From JAUPKT01 sp964427855 (GTDB lineage: Bacteria; Desulfobacterota; Desulfomonilia; Desulfomonilales; Desulfomonilaceae), in assembly GCA_964427855.1 (NCBI GenBank), contig CAYRVH010000008.1, positions 1 to 64,000 of the forward strand: DNA of 64,000 bases, in the 5' to 3' direction. The notes under the pieces are model-generated. The model worked only from the letters and a program-made list of their open reading frames with translations. It did no database searches and had not been told where the DNA came from. A program made the position numbers and the translations under genes. Shown here one piece after another: positions 8,142-17,380 of this stretch. The number at the start of each line of letters is the position of its first letter. Position 1 is the first letter of the stretch.

Positions 8142-8857
8142 AACCAGTATTTATTAATGCCACCACAATACCAGATGCGTGGTTTCAATGTCTTTATACA
8201 TTGATAGACGAGTCTCAAAAGCCGGATGGCGCAGCTCGTCGCTACACCGTTGATACTGGATCAAACCCAGGAGCGGATCGAATAGAATTCGACCTTGCGG
8301 TCATCCATATCAAACACCCTGGCGTCAGACCGCTGCTGCCGCAGATTCCAGAGCATCTCAACCTGCCTCCTGTGGCCGATGAGAAGTATCTGTCAGAGTA
8401 TATGCCTTATTTGTTGTCTGCGCAAAAAGCTCCTGGCGAGCACTATACATACGGTGAGCGACTGCAGGTCGCGTGGCAGTTTGTCATTGACTATTACAAG
8501 AAATATGGCGGCCGCACAAATCGCATGTGCATGGAGATAGGAAGGCCTGAAGATATCTTCTTCTACGAAAAAGAGGATGGTTCAAGCCCGTGTCTTCGCA
8601 TCGTCGATACTCGCATTATGGACAACAAACTCCATTGGATAGTGTATTTTAGATCGTGGAATTTATGGTCTGGTTTTCCTGTAAATCTTGCCGGCTTACA
8701 ACAGGCAAAAGAGATTATGGCCATGGAAATCGGCGTTGACGATGGAGAGATTATTGCCATGTCCAAGGGTTTGAATATTCGAGATTACAATATTGAAGTC
8801 GCATTGATGCGGTTGCAGAAAGACACTGGAATAAGGCTCGGTGCGCGCAGTGAGTAA
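8138..8857 (+). CDS. thyA: thymidylate synthase, archaeal (MJ0511-like) type
   Basis: Converts dUMP to dTMP using methylene-tetrahydrofolate. The protein has 239 residues, with YGERLQVAWQFVIDYYKK in the middle, a Cys in SSPCLRIVDTRI at the likely nucleophile position, YFRSWNLWSGFPVNLAGLQ for dUMP/folate binding, and GLNIRDYNIE near the end. This is the divergent short ThyA form found mainly in methanogens and some anaerobic bacteria, not the E. coli form. The GTG start at 8138 is preceded by AGGAG at 8124-8128. It stands alone, without folA nearby. Confidence 0.8.
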   Translation: MKPVFINATTIPDAWFQCLYTLIDESQKPDGAARRYTVDTGSNPGADRIEFDLAVIHIKHPGVRPLLPQIPEHLNLPPVADEKYLSEYMPYLLSAQKAPGEHYTYGERLQVAWQFVIDYYKKYGGRTNRMCMEIGRPEDIFFYEKEDGSSPCLRIVDTRIMDNKLHWIVYFRSWNLWSGFPVNLAGLQQAKEIMAMEIGVDDGEIIAMSKGLNIRDYNIEVALMRLQKDTGIRLGARSE

Positions 8858-9449
8858 TGTCCAGGGCTTGTACTGATCATCGAAGTCTCCGTAGGGATAA
8901 GCTTCTCGTCACCGAGTCAATGAGTTTTGTCGAAAACCTCTGTGACTCCCAAGACAGGTCAACTCTTGTCATTTGCAATGAGCGAGGCCCGAACGAACAG
9001 AAAAACCACTAAGAAATCTTTATACTTAGGTTAAGATGTCTTAATTCACTTCACATGGGCGAGTAAAATGTTTGCAATCAAGTCCGCTTCATCGAATTGC
9101 CGATTAAGTGTGAGAACCTCTACTGGCGACGCCAGAAATGGTGGTTCTCCAGCACACACTAAGAACCCACAGAGCCGCCTCTGCTCAATTGATCCGGGCT
9201 GAGACTGCTCCATAGCCCCCGACTCCTCGCAATCACAAAAAAGCCATTATTGCCATTGCCAGCGAGACAATCCCCTGATAGATTTATAAAGCTATTAAGT
9301 CCTCCATGACGCGGATTGCTCGCGCCACCTGTCGCTCGTTCCCACCCGGAACGCCTACTTCTCAAAGAGCCTCACGAGACCTCAGGAAAGTCAGCCAAAG
9401 ATAGGGAACGAGGTCGCTCCCTTGAGCGACCCCACTTTGTCTTCCTCAA
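8858..9449. other. intergenic stretch, 592 nt, no supported gene
   Basis: Between thyA and the convergent exported-protein gene. Around 8965-9025 a stretch of the type GTCATTTGCAATGAGCGAGG resembles the degenerate GTCATTGCGAGGA-like dispersed repeat seen elsewhere in the window. No RNA gene or coding region is evident. Confidence 0.5.
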
Positions 9450-9977
9450 TTAGTCGGATCCCGAGTCCGTTTTTCCCCACTTCATTTTTTTTGTCACCGG
9501 CTCTTGGGCTGGTTGAGTCGCGGCGCTTGAAGGGCTGATTTCGCCAGGACCGACTTGAGCGGGTTGAGGCGCCGGCGGTGTGGATGTCGTCTGCGCGCCT
9601 GGTTGAGTTATCGCTGGTCTTGGTGAGACAGACTGAACCGTGGCCTCGGCTGGCGGGGTTTGCTGGGTTCGCCGAGGGGTTTGCGTGCGAACCACAGGCG
9701 CACTCACGGAATCCTCAGTTGCCCTCAAGGGAGCAGTTCTGGGCGGTTCCTCCGCTGAGAGGGGTTCAATCTCCGGCAGCTCATAATCGTCATACATCTT
9801 TGGGGCCTTTTGTCTCGCAGGTTGGACAGGTCGACTGTCCTGTGGAGCCGCCTCCGGTTCGCCCATGGTTTCCAGGTCAGGCGTCTCGAAATTCCAATAC
9901 ATGCTCGAATGTGCAGCCGGAACAGTGCCCCCAACCAAAAGGACAAGGCAGATGCTGACAGGGATCAAGTATCTCAT
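9450..9977 (-). CDS. exported Pro/Thr/Gln-rich protein of unknown function
   Basis: A 175-residue protein with a clear signal peptide (MRYLIPVSICLVLLVGGTVPAAHS, cleavage near residue 24). The rest is low-complexity, rich in Pro, Thr, Gln and Ala, and therefore probably disordered in the periplasm. No domain recognised. An AAAGGAAA Shine-Dalgarno precedes the ATG, and a good sigma-70-like promoter lies upstream (10046-10075). Confidence 0.7.
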   Translation of the reverse strand: MRYLIPVSICLVLLVGGTVPAAHSSMYWNFETPDLETMGEPEAAPQDSRPVQPARQKAPKMYDDYELPEIEPLSAEEPPRTAPLRATEDSVSAPVVRTQTPRRTQQTPPAEATVQSVSPRPAITQPGAQTTSTPPAPQPAQVGPGEISPSSAATQPAQEPVTKKMKWGKTDSGSD

Positions 9978-10045
9978 CGTGTTTCCTTTCGAAGTGCTTA
10001 CTCAGCGATAATTTATGGCGCTTACTTCTCATTATTTGATGTATT

Positions 10046-10075
10046 ATAGTACCATAACGAGCGATCATGAGTCAA
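10046..10075 (-). promoter_or_regulatory. candidate sigma-70 promoter for the exported Pro-rich protein
   Basis: On the minus strand, TTGACT (10075-10070), an 18-bp spacer and TACTAT (10051-10046) lie about 70 nt before the ATG at 9977. Confidence 0.45.
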
Positions 10076-10245
10076 ATTTTCAGTTTATCAGGAAAGCGAT
10101 AAACAGCGGACAAAACCATAGAGGAATTTGTTCGGGACTGATGACTTGCAAAAGCCCCTCGATATTTGTAGGGTTGCTGACGCGGTGAACGATATCCAGG
10201 GTTATCCTGAGGAAGTATCCCCAACGCCGCAGCCCTCAGGAATCG

Positions 10246-10273
10246 TTGATCGGCTGCGTTAACTCACTAAAAT
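10246..10273 (+). promoter_or_regulatory. candidate sigma-70 promoter for nifU-nifS
   Basis: TTGATC (10246-10251), a 16-bp spacer and TAAAAT (10268-10273), about 50 nt before the nifU ATG. No IscR site could be recognised by eye. Confidence 0.35.
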
Positions 10274-10325
10274 GTACGTCATCAAAAGAGAATCGCTCAA
10301 TACGTTAGAATTGTGAGAGGTGATT

Positions 10326-11174
10326 ATGTGGGAATACAGCGACACCCTAAAAGACCACTTTTTCAATCCAAGGAATGTGGGGGAGTTGGAGGATGCCAAC
10401 GCTGTGGGAGAAGTGGGCTCTCTCGCCTGCGGTGATGCTTTGCGCCTCTATCTCAAGATTGACCCCGAGACCGAAAAGATCGTCGATGCTCGCTTCAAGA
10501 CGTTCGGATGCGGGAGCGCCATTGCGTCAAGCAGCGCCCTTACTGAAATGATCAAAGGAAAGACCATTGAGGAAGCCCTAAAGATTACCAACAGGGATAT
10601 AGCTGAATACTTAGGGGGCTTGCCGCCGGAAAAGATGCACTGTTCGGTCATGGGTCGAGAGGCCTTTGAGGCCGCGATAGCCTGCTATAAAGGGGAACCA
10701 GCGCCTCGGGAGCAACTCGAAGGCAATCTCGTGTGTGAGTGCTTCGGAGTGACCGATGAACAAATTAGGAAAGTAGTGAAAGAAAACAATTTGACATCCG
10801 TGGATCAAGTCACAAATTACACGAAAGCTGGGGGTGGTTGCGGCCAATGCCATGACAAAATCGAAGCCTTGATTGCTGAGGTGCAAGGCGTCTTGAAAAG
10901 AGAAAAGGCCCAAAGCCAGGCGCCGGCAAAACGCATGACAACAATTCAGAAGATTGCCAAGATTCAAGAGGTGCTGGATCAAGAAATACGCCCATCGCTT
11001 CAGAACGATGGCGGCGACGTCGAACTGGTAGATCTGGATGGAGACAGGGTTGTTCTCGCCATGAGAGGGATGTGCACGTCTTGTCCGAGCGCAGCGGTTA
11101 CTCGGCGAGTCATAGAAAGTAAGCTCAAAGAACTCGTTCATCCAGATCTGGTGGTAGAGGAGGTTGAAGCATGA
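10326..11174 (+). CDS. nifU: NifU, three-domain Fe-S cluster assembly scaffold
   Basis: Scaffold on which clusters are built from sulfur delivered by NifS. Domain order: IscU-like (residues 1-125) with Cys in LACGDA, FGCGSA and HCSVMG; a BFD-like [2Fe-2S] domain (about 130-185) with CEC and CGQC; and a C-terminal Nfu domain (about 205-282) with CTSC. ATG 10326 is preceded by GAGAGG and starts MWEYSDTLKDHF like other NifU proteins; the in-frame GTG at 10320 overlaps this Shine-Dalgarno. It overlaps nifS by 4 nt. No nitrogenase genes are visible, so the pair probably serves general Fe-S assembly. Confidence 0.95.
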   Translation: MWEYSDTLKDHFFNPRNVGELEDANAVGEVGSLACGDALRLYLKIDPETEKIVDARFKTFGCGSAIASSSALTEMIKGKTIEEALKITNRDIAEYLGGLPPEKMHCSVMGREAFEAAIACYKGEPAPREQLEGNLVCECFGVTDEQIRKVVKENNLTSVDQVTNYTKAGGGCGQCHDKIEALIAEVQGVLKREKAQSQAPAKRMTTIQKIAKIQEVLDQEIRPSLQNDGGDVELVDLDGDRVVLAMRGMCTSCPSAAVTRRVIESKLKELVHPDLVVEEVEA

Positions 11175-12358
11175 AAACAATTTACTTGGATAACAACGCA
11201 ACCACCAAGGTCGCTCCAGAGGTCTTTGAAGCGATAAAACCCTATTTCATGGAGCGCTATGGGAACCCCTCGAGCATGCACAGCTTTGGCGGAAAGCTTG
11301 CCAGAGATGTTGCGGCTGCCAGGGAGAAGCTGGCTGCCCTTCTGGGAGCGCAGCCCCAGGAGATAGTATTCAATTCTGGAGGCACTGAGTCAGACGCCAC
11401 TGCGATAATGAGTGCACTTGCTACCATGCCTCAACGTCGGGAAATCGTGACCACTCGCGTCGAACATCCGGCAGTTCTCAATATTTGCAAATATCTGGCG
11501 CGGTACAAGGGGTATAAAGTCCATTGGCTCTCCGTTGACAAAAAGGGTTTGCTCAATATGGATGAGGTCAAGGCAAAAGTCTCCGATCAAACAGCCATCG
11601 TATCTGTCATGTGGGCCAACAACGAAACTGGCGTCATATTCCCCGTGAGAGAAATAGCAGAAATTGCTAACGAACACGGCGCCCTCATGCATACGGACGC
11701 GGTGCAGGCGGTGGGGAAAGTGCCCATAGACCTGAATAGCTGCGCCATCCATTTTCTCAGTTTGTCGGGACACAAACTCCACGCAGTGAAAGGCATCGGC
11801 GCGCTGTACATAAAAAAAGGGACACGGTTCACGCCTTTCATTATGGGCGGCCACCAGGAATCTAATCGAAGGGCAGGCACTGAGAATGTCCCAGGCATCG
11901 TGGCATTGGGCGTCGCTGCGGAATTAGCACAGAGGCACATGGCCGAAAAGGCCTCACACATGGCGCGGCTTCGGAATCGCCTCCAGGACGGACTATTAGC
12001 CGCCGTTCCTCATGCGCATGTCAATGGCTTCACTGACCAACGATTACCCAACACCCTAAACATCGGCTTCGAATTTGTAGAAGGAGAAGCCATCCTCATG
12101 CGCATGGACGAAAAGGGCATCTGCGCCTCCTCCGGTTCTGCATGTACGTCCGGCTCCTTAGAGCCTTCCCATGTCTTACGTGCTATGGGCGTGCCCTTTA
12201 CCGCTGTTCATGGCTCCATTCGGTTTTCTTTGTCCAGGTACACGACAGACGAAGAGATAGACTTTGTGTTGTCCGAGGTTCCCAAAATTATCGCAGCTCT
12301 GAGAAGCCTTTCGCCTTTTGGCCGCTCTGACTTCGATAGCGCGTGTGTGATTCAGTGA
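11171..12358 (+). CDS. nifS: cysteine desulfurase
   Basis: A class V PLP enzyme that takes sulfur from cysteine and passes it to NifU. It starts MKTIYLDNNATTKVAPEV. The PLP Lys is in SLSGHKLHAVKG, and the active-site Cys lies on the loop SSGSACTSGSLEPSHVL. Length 395, typical of NifS/IscS. The ATGA overlap with nifU indicates translational coupling. The last 71 nt also encode the end of the opposite-strand deacetylase-like gene. Confidence 0.96.
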   Translation: MKTIYLDNNATTKVAPEVFEAIKPYFMERYGNPSSMHSFGGKLARDVAAAREKLAALLGAQPQEIVFNSGGTESDATAIMSALATMPQRREIVTTRVEHPAVLNICKYLARYKGYKVHWLSVDKKGLLNMDEVKAKVSDQTAIVSVMWANNETGVIFPVREIAEIANEHGALMHTDAVQAVGKVPIDLNSCAIHFLSLSGHKLHAVKGIGALYIKKGTRFTPFIMGGHQESNRRAGTENVPGIVALGVAAELAQRHMAEKASHMARLRNRLQDGLLAAVPHAHVNGFTDQRLPNTLNIGFEFVEGEAILMRMDEKGICASSGSACTSGSLEPSHVLRAMGVPFTAVHGSIRFSLSRYTTDEEIDFVLSEVPKIIAALRSLSPFGRSDFDSACVIQ

Positions 12359-13304
12359 CGGAAAAAGGCCACATTCCGCTGAGTTGATGCAGCGTCAAAG
12401 ACTCCACCGCGGTGCGCCGGTGCAACCATTGAAAGAAGTCGTCCAACTTCTTGATGAACAATTGAACATGTCTGGCAGTCGGGTGAAGTGGATTGTGCGC
12501 CGGCGAGAGCTCGGAAGAATGAAAGAAAAGTGTCAAAACTTTTCCGCCTCTCCGCAGATGCAAAGCTGACGCAATTTTCAGCCTCATGCTTCCCGTCCAC
12601 GCGGGCTGCACGGGAATCGAACATAAACGCGAGGCGAGCCACCCCACCGCGTCTTCCGCGCCAGGCCAACGCCTTCGGATGTTTTCCAACAAGCGCCCTA
12701 CGTGCGGGTGGATCGGCGCGATCGTGATCGGAACTTCAAGCAGGCGAGAATGGCCCGGCAACGACACGTCCAGGGGGTCTGGCCTGTAGGGATCTACAGG
12801 CGCCGTCAAATGATCCGGTCCGCCATATTGGATCCTCAAAGGAGCCACGCTGCTGTCCACGACGATTGAGGAATCCTGGAGAAGCGCGCACATCTTGGGT
12901 CCAAATGAAAAACGCCCCATCCGAAAAGACTTCGGCGTGATGCACATTGGCTCAAACGCCTCTAAAAGGCAGTCCAGCTTTTCTCGGAGAAGTTGAGTGG
13001 GTATGCATTCGGATGGAACAGGCTCGGGAAACGGCAATGGATGTATCGGCGGCGTGTTCCAATGATGCAGATGCGCCCCAATTTCACCACCCCATCGTTC
13101 GGCCAGGTCTATGAGAAATTCGTGAAGCCTCGATTGTCTCGCCACGTGATATGTGAGCAGGAGCGTCGGGTGAATGTTCCATTTGAGAAAGACCTCGTCC
13201 AGGAGCTCCAGAGACGACACATTGGTCGTGGGCGCGTGAAAGGGATCGTATTTCCCTTGGAAAAGCCCCTCTTCTTCGACGTCAATGGTGACCACGAGTT
13301 TCAT
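12288..13304 (-). CDS. polysaccharide-deacetylase-like protein (WalW type)
   Basis: A 338-residue protein. The N-terminus MKLVVTIDVEEEG and the segment GEIGAHLHHWNTPP resemble the metal-binding Asp and HxxH motifs of the carbohydrate esterase 4/NodB fold; FRMGRFSFGPKM follows as in WalW-like cell-surface polysaccharide genes. The fold assignment is an inference, and activity is not assured. It overlaps the nifS 3' end by 71 nt, tail to tail. No other polysaccharide genes are adjacent. Confidence 0.65.
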   Translation of the reverse strand: MKLVVTIDVEEEGLFQGKYDPFHAPTTNVSSLELLDEVFLKWNIHPTLLLTYHVARQSRLHEFLIDLAERWGGEIGAHLHHWNTPPIHPLPFPEPVPSECIPTQLLREKLDCLLEAFEPMCITPKSFRMGRFSFGPKMCALLQDSSIVVDSSVAPLRIQYGGPDHLTAPVDPYRPDPLDVSLPGHSRLLEVPITIAPIHPHVGRLLENIRRRWPGAEDAVGWLASRLCSIPVQPAWTGSMRLKIASALHLRRGGKVLTLFFHSSELSPAHNPLHPTARHVQLFIKKLDDFFQWLHRRTAVESLTLHQLSGMWPFSVTESHTRYRSQSGQKAKGFSELR

Positions 13305-13815
13305 ATGTGTCTCGCTTCAAATCACGCATGAATATTCAAGAGGCTCATGGGATCCATCATTCCACACACACGAAGATTCTGACATATTGCATAAGGAAAG
13401 TATAGCATGTGAGGATCTGCGTGGCGTGCTATAATTGATGACACGGTCGCTTTCCTTTACTTGCAATAACGCGCAAATGGCCTCATGTCTTTGCAAAGCC
13501 CCGAGGCTGCGAAGAAATCTCAGCTCACATCAATCGAGCAAACAGGCCGCTGTGAAATTCTCTTTTTTCTTTTATACAAATTATTGACATTAAGCACGAA
13601 TTAGGCGCGCGGCCTCTCATTACGTCATCCTCACGAAGGTCGCGATACGTAAGGAGTTTCTTGGATTCCCGTTTTCATGCGAATGACAATCTGAGGTATG
13701 GACATTCCGTGATTTCTTTTGAGAACAATTATAGAATGTTTATATCACAACAACCTCAGCCGGACCTGTGTAAAATGACTGGCTTGAAGCGCTGCGAGCG
13801 CTGGAGGTACCCTGC
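13305..13815. other. intergenic stretch, 511 nt, with dispersed repeats
   Basis: No gene visible. It contains one copy of a repeat shared with 17235-17293 and a TTGGATTCCCGTTTTCATGC-type imperfect palindrome at about 13660-13686. A TATAAT at 13430-13435 lacks a convincing -35. A GGAGGT Shine-Dalgarno for the downstream phosphorylase lies just before 13816. Confidence 0.45.
13524..13571 (+). repeat. degenerate dispersed repeat, copy 1
   Basis: Shares CTCACATCAAT and then AGGCCGC and GTGAAATTCTCTTTTTTCTT with the copy at 17235-17293 in the same order and near-equal spacing. The second half recurs at 23751-23780. Confidence 0.5.
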
Positions 13816-14637
13816 ATGAATCTGTATGACACTGTCGTTCAAGCTGCTGATTTCATTGCTTCTCGTACGTGTATTGCCCCTCGCGCCGGTATCATTTTAG
13901 GAACCGGTCTGGGAGGAATGGCGGATGATTTGGAGGTTGCGACAACCATTCCTTATGAAGAAATCCCAGGTTTTCGTCCGGCTACGGTTGTCGGACATCG
14001 CGGGCGTTTGATTGTGGGGAAGATGGCTGAAAAATCCGTTGTCGTGATGGATGGAAGATTCCATTATTACGAGGGGTTGACGCTTCAGGAGGCGACCTTA
14101 CCTGTAAGGGTCATAAAAAGACTCGGGGCGGATTTTCTCCTCGTGAACAGCGCCGCAGGCGGCTTAAATCCTCTTTTCAAGCCGGCTGACATCATGATAG
14201 TGACTGATCACGTGAATTTGCAAGGGGAAAATCCCCTCCGAGGCGTGTTCGACGACCGGCTGGGGCCACGGTTTCCCGATATGAGTTGCCCCTATGATCG
14301 AGAACTGATTAAATTAGCAAGCGGTGCAGCGTTAAAATTAAGAATTCCCGTTCGGCATGGCGTGTATGTCGCAGTGACTGGTCCCAGCTTGGAAACGCCG
14401 GCGGAAACAAGATTCCTGAGGCTGTTGGGCGCCGATGCAGTCGGCATGAGCACTGTTCCCGAAGTCATCGTCGCAAGGCAAGCGGGATTGAGGGTGCTTG
14501 TAATGGCCGTCATCACAAATGTGAATCTCCCAGACGTAATGAGGCCCGTCACGGTGCAGCAGGTCGTCAAGAATGCGGGTCGAGCCCGACCGAGCGTTGC
14601 AAAGCTGTTAAAGGCTGTATTGGAAAAAGTCCATTAG
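13816..14637 (+). CDS. purine-nucleoside phosphorylase family protein (6-oxopurine type)
   Basis: Cleaves purine nucleosides with phosphate. The 273-residue PNP/MTAP-family protein has ILGTGLGGMADDL, a GHRG phosphate-site loop, NSAAGGLNP, GPSLETPAETR, GMSTVPEV and VITNVN. The Glu in ETPAE and Asn in ITN match the residues that make PNPs prefer 6-oxopurines such as inosine. Because a methylthioadenosine/SAH deaminase gene follows, methylthioinosine or inosine made by it is a likely substrate. GGAGGT precedes the ATG. Family sure; substrate inferred. Confidence 0.9.
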   Translation: MNLYDTVVQAADFIASRTCIAPRAGIILGTGLGGMADDLEVATTIPYEEIPGFRPATVVGHRGRLIVGKMAEKSVVVMDGRFHYYEGLTLQEATLPVRVIKRLGADFLLVNSAAGGLNPLFKPADIMIVTDHVNLQGENPLRGVFDDRLGPRFPDMSCPYDRELIKLASGAALKLRIPVRHGVYVAVTGPSLETPAETRFLRLLGADAVGMSTVPEVIVARQAGLRVLVMAVITNVNLPDVMRPVTVQQVVKNAGRARPSVAKLLKAVLEKVH

Positions 14638-14704
14638 GAGGGGTTCTCGTGCAACTCATCAATAAGCAATCAGGTTGGCGCCGTCGGAGAGCCGGGGCAA
14701 CGCC

Positions 14705-16054
14705 ATGGACGCGGCTATGAACTCACCGCGAAATACGGCGGATATAGTACTGACCAGGGGCCACATCCTCTTGAATCCCGATCTCTGCGAAGTAACTCCC
14801 CACGGCATGACAGTCATAAAGGATCATGCCCTGGTGGCAGTCAATGTCCCCTGGGATCCCTACATTCGTGCGGACAAAATCATCGACTGTAGAAATTGTT
14901 TGATCATGCCCGGCATGATCAATTGCCACAGCCACACGGGGATGGGGCTTTTCAGAGGATTGGCGGATGATATGCCTCTCGATACGTGGCTGCGCCGTTT
15001 CATATTTCCCGTAGAGAAGCAATGGGTGACACCGAACTTCGTGTACCTCGGGTGCCTTGTGTCAATGGCTGAAATGCTTCTCAACGGTATTACGACGTGC
15101 GCGGACGGTTATTACTTCATGGAAAACGCTGCGCGCGCAGCGATAGCTATCGGAATGCGGACGGTGGTCGCCCAAGGGATACTCGATGTGCCCACCCCGG
15201 ATGTTCGTGAACCCCAACGCTGCCTGGAGCGGGCCATGGAGTTTATTGAGCGCTGCCCGTATCACGAATTGATACGCCCTGCCTTGTTTTGTCATTCTCC
15301 GTACTTATGCAGCCCTGCTACGTTGACTTCTGCAGCCGAAGCGGCCGGAAGTCATTCCATGCGCCTGTTCTGCCATGTAGCGGAGAGCCGAGATGAGGTT
15401 CAGTCCATTTACGCGCGTCATAATGCTTCGCCCGTGGTTCACCTCCATGATTTAGGCATCCTGGGGGAGAACTTTGTTGCGGTTCACTGCACCCATGTCA
15501 ATGAGAAGGAAATTGACATCATCGCCGAAACACATACTAAAGTGGTGCATTGCCCCGAGAGCAATATGAAACTGGGAGCTGGGGCGGCCCCCATCGTTAA
15601 AATGCTTCGCCGAGAAATTAGCGTCGGGCTCGGCACCGACAGCGTGGCGAGCAACAACGACCTGGACATGATGGGAGAAATGCGTACTGCAGCTCTGATG
15701 GCTAAATTGGTTACGTCCGACCCGACAGCCATGGATGCCAAAGCTGTCGTCCGCATGGCAACCATACAGGGGGCGCAAGTCCTTGGCATAAGCGACATAG
15801 TGGGCTCTTTGCAGCCCGGAAAGCGAGCAGATGTCGCCATCATAGACATGACAGGGATGCATTTAACGCCGTTGTACGATATGATTTCTCATCTAGTATA
15901 TTGCGCCCGCGGTTCGGACGTGAGGGACGTCATCATCGATGGACAGGTGGTAGTGCGGAACAGGGAAATCCAAACGCTGGACCAGGAGGAAATCAAAGTT
16001 CGCGCGAGGGAAACGGGCCGAAAAATAAAGGCGGGCATACAGTCGCGCCTTTGA
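14705..16054 (+). CDS. mtaD: 5-methylthioadenosine/S-adenosylhomocysteine deaminase
   Basis: An amidohydrolase of the TRZ/ATZ family that deaminates MTA and SAH to the inosine analogues. It has the metal ligands HSH in GMINCHSHTGMG, further His in FCHVAES and VHCTHV, and the Asp in GLGTDSVASNNDLDM. About 449 residues from ATG 14705; an in-frame TTG at 14675 is possible. It follows the phosphorylase by about 70 nt and overlaps purM by one base (TGATG), so the three genes probably form a purine/methionine-salvage transcription unit. Confidence 0.88.
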   Translation: MDAAMNSPRNTADIVLTRGHILLNPDLCEVTPHGMTVIKDHALVAVNVPWDPYIRADKIIDCRNCLIMPGMINCHSHTGMGLFRGLADDMPLDTWLRRFIFPVEKQWVTPNFVYLGCLVSMAEMLLNGITTCADGYYFMENAARAAIAIGMRTVVAQGILDVPTPDVREPQRCLERAMEFIERCPYHELIRPALFCHSPYLCSPATLTSAAEAAGSHSMRLFCHVAESRDEVQSIYARHNASPVVHLHDLGILGENFVAVHCTHVNEKEIDIIAETHTKVVHCPESNMKLGAGAAPIVKMLRREISVGLGTDSVASNNDLDMMGEMRTAALMAKLVTSDPTAMDAKAVVRMATIQGAQVLGISDIVGSLQPGKRADVAIIDMTGMHLTPLYDMISHLVYCARGSDVRDVIIDGQVVVRNREIQTLDQEEIKVRARETGRKIKAGIQSRL

Positions 16055-17109
16055 TGGGGTTGGTGGTGGTTGAAAAAATAACGTACAAAGATGCTGGTGT
16101 AGATACAGAGCTTGCGGATTCCGTAATCAAGTCGCTGAGTGATGAGTTTGCTACGACGTTTCGGTCTGAAGTGTTCGGGCAAATGGGGGGCTTTTCGGCT
16201 TTATTCAAGCCCAACTGGCGTCAATATCAGTCCCCGATCTTGGTCTCTGCGACGGACGGCGTTGGCACCAAACTCAAAATAGCCTTTATAACTGGTATTC
16301 ACGATTCCGTCGGGATAGACCTCGTGGCCATGAATGTAAATGACATCCTGGTTTCAGGGGCAGAGCCTTTATTCTTTCTCGACTACTTTGCAACAGGTAA
16401 ATTAGACGCCCACACCATGAAAACAGTCGTAAAGGGCATAGCCCATGGATGTGTACAGGCGGGCTGTTCGCTCATAGGAGGAGAAACCGCTGAAATGCCT
16501 GACTTCTACCAGCCAGGCGAGTACGATTTAGCAGGCTTTTGCGTCGGCATGGTGGATGAAGCAAATCTTGTCGATGGGACGCAAGTACGCGAGGGGGACA
16601 ATCTGATAGGCCTGGCCTCCTCCGGTTTGCACAGCAATGGCTTCAGCCTCGTGAGAAAATCCCTGCTGGAAAAGAAAAAGTATCCCCTAGATCGCCATGT
16701 CCAAGAGCTAGGCAAATCTTTGGGCGAGGAGCTTCTTACTCCCACCGCAATCTATGTGAAACCCATCCTCAAACTAATAGAAAAAACTCCCGTCAATGCG
16801 ATGGTACACATCACCGGTGGGGGATTTGTCGATAACATACCGCGCGTTCTTTCTGAGCAACTCAAAGCAGTTATCGAGCTGGGGACATGGCAAGTACCTC
16901 CGATCTTCGGCGTTATCCAACGCGCGGCAAACCTCGATAATCTCGAAATGTTCGAGACATTTAATATGGGCGTTGGGTTTATCGTCATACTAGGGAGGGA
17001 ACACACTGATCAAGCCTTGGCATTGCTAAACTCCCAGGGAATCACTGCATCGATCATAGGTGTCATCCGGTCAAGGGCATCAGCAGAGAAACAAGTGGCC
17101 TTTGTATGA
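16054..17109 (+). CDS. purM: phosphoribosylformylglycinamidine cyclo-ligase (AIR synthetase)
   Basis: Fifth step of purine synthesis: ATP-dependent closure of FGAM to AIR. It contains ITYKDAGVDTE, VSATDGVGTKLKIA, GIDLVAMNVNDI, GGETAEMPDFY, LASSGLHSNGFSL and HITGGGFVDNIPR, all family signatures. From ATG 16054 it has 351 residues, the normal length. The ATG overlaps the stop of the preceding deaminase gene; GTG codons at 16063 and 16066 are alternatives. Confidence 0.95.
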   Translation: MGLVVVEKITYKDAGVDTELADSVIKSLSDEFATTFRSEVFGQMGGFSALFKPNWRQYQSPILVSATDGVGTKLKIAFITGIHDSVGIDLVAMNVNDILVSGAEPLFFLDYFATGKLDAHTMKTVVKGIAHGCVQAGCSLIGGETAEMPDFYQPGEYDLAGFCVGMVDEANLVDGTQVREGDNLIGLASSGLHSNGFSLVRKSLLEKKKYPLDRHVQELGKSLGEELLTPTAIYVKPILKLIEKTPVNAMVHITGGGFVDNIPRVLSEQLKAVIELGTWQVPPIFGVIQRAANLDNLEMFETFNMGVGFIVILGREHTDQALALLNSQGITASIIGVIRSRASAEKQVAFV

Positions 17110-17234
17110 GAATGCGCCTGCGCCAGCGCTCCTGTAGGTTTTCTCCAAATTTACCGAGGGACTGCTTTGCTCATAATGAGGCATCAAAGGAACAATTTTC
17201 ATACGAGAAGTTGGAGGCGATGCAACTATCTCAC

Positions 17235-17293
17235 CTCACATCAATAGCCCGGAGAGGCCGCCGTTGAATTCTCGGTTTTCTTCGAGAACTGCT
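17235..17293 (+). repeat. degenerate dispersed repeat, copy 2
   Basis: CTCACATCAAT, then GGAGAGGCCGCCG and TTGAATTCTC-GG-TTTTCTTCGAGAACTGC. It matches 13524-13571 over its length, and its second half matches 23751-23780. It covers the TTG at 17264 that would give the longest glnE reading frame. Confidence 0.5.
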
Positions 17294-17380
17294 GAACACT
17301 CCGAGAGCGCAGCAAACGTCTGCCGCGAAAAAAACTGCCTGATAGGTGTGTTGCGTAGCTCAGTCGATGGCATTTCCCTC

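Larger units (their letters stand above)
9978..10325. other. divergent intergenic region upstream of nifU
   Basis: Holds candidate promoters for both directions (listed separately). It also holds a 7-bp inverted repeat, CCTGAGG (10206-10212) and CCTCAGG (10234-10240), just before the nifU promoter, which could be an operator or the stem of a leader hairpin. No gene is visible. Confidence 0.4.
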
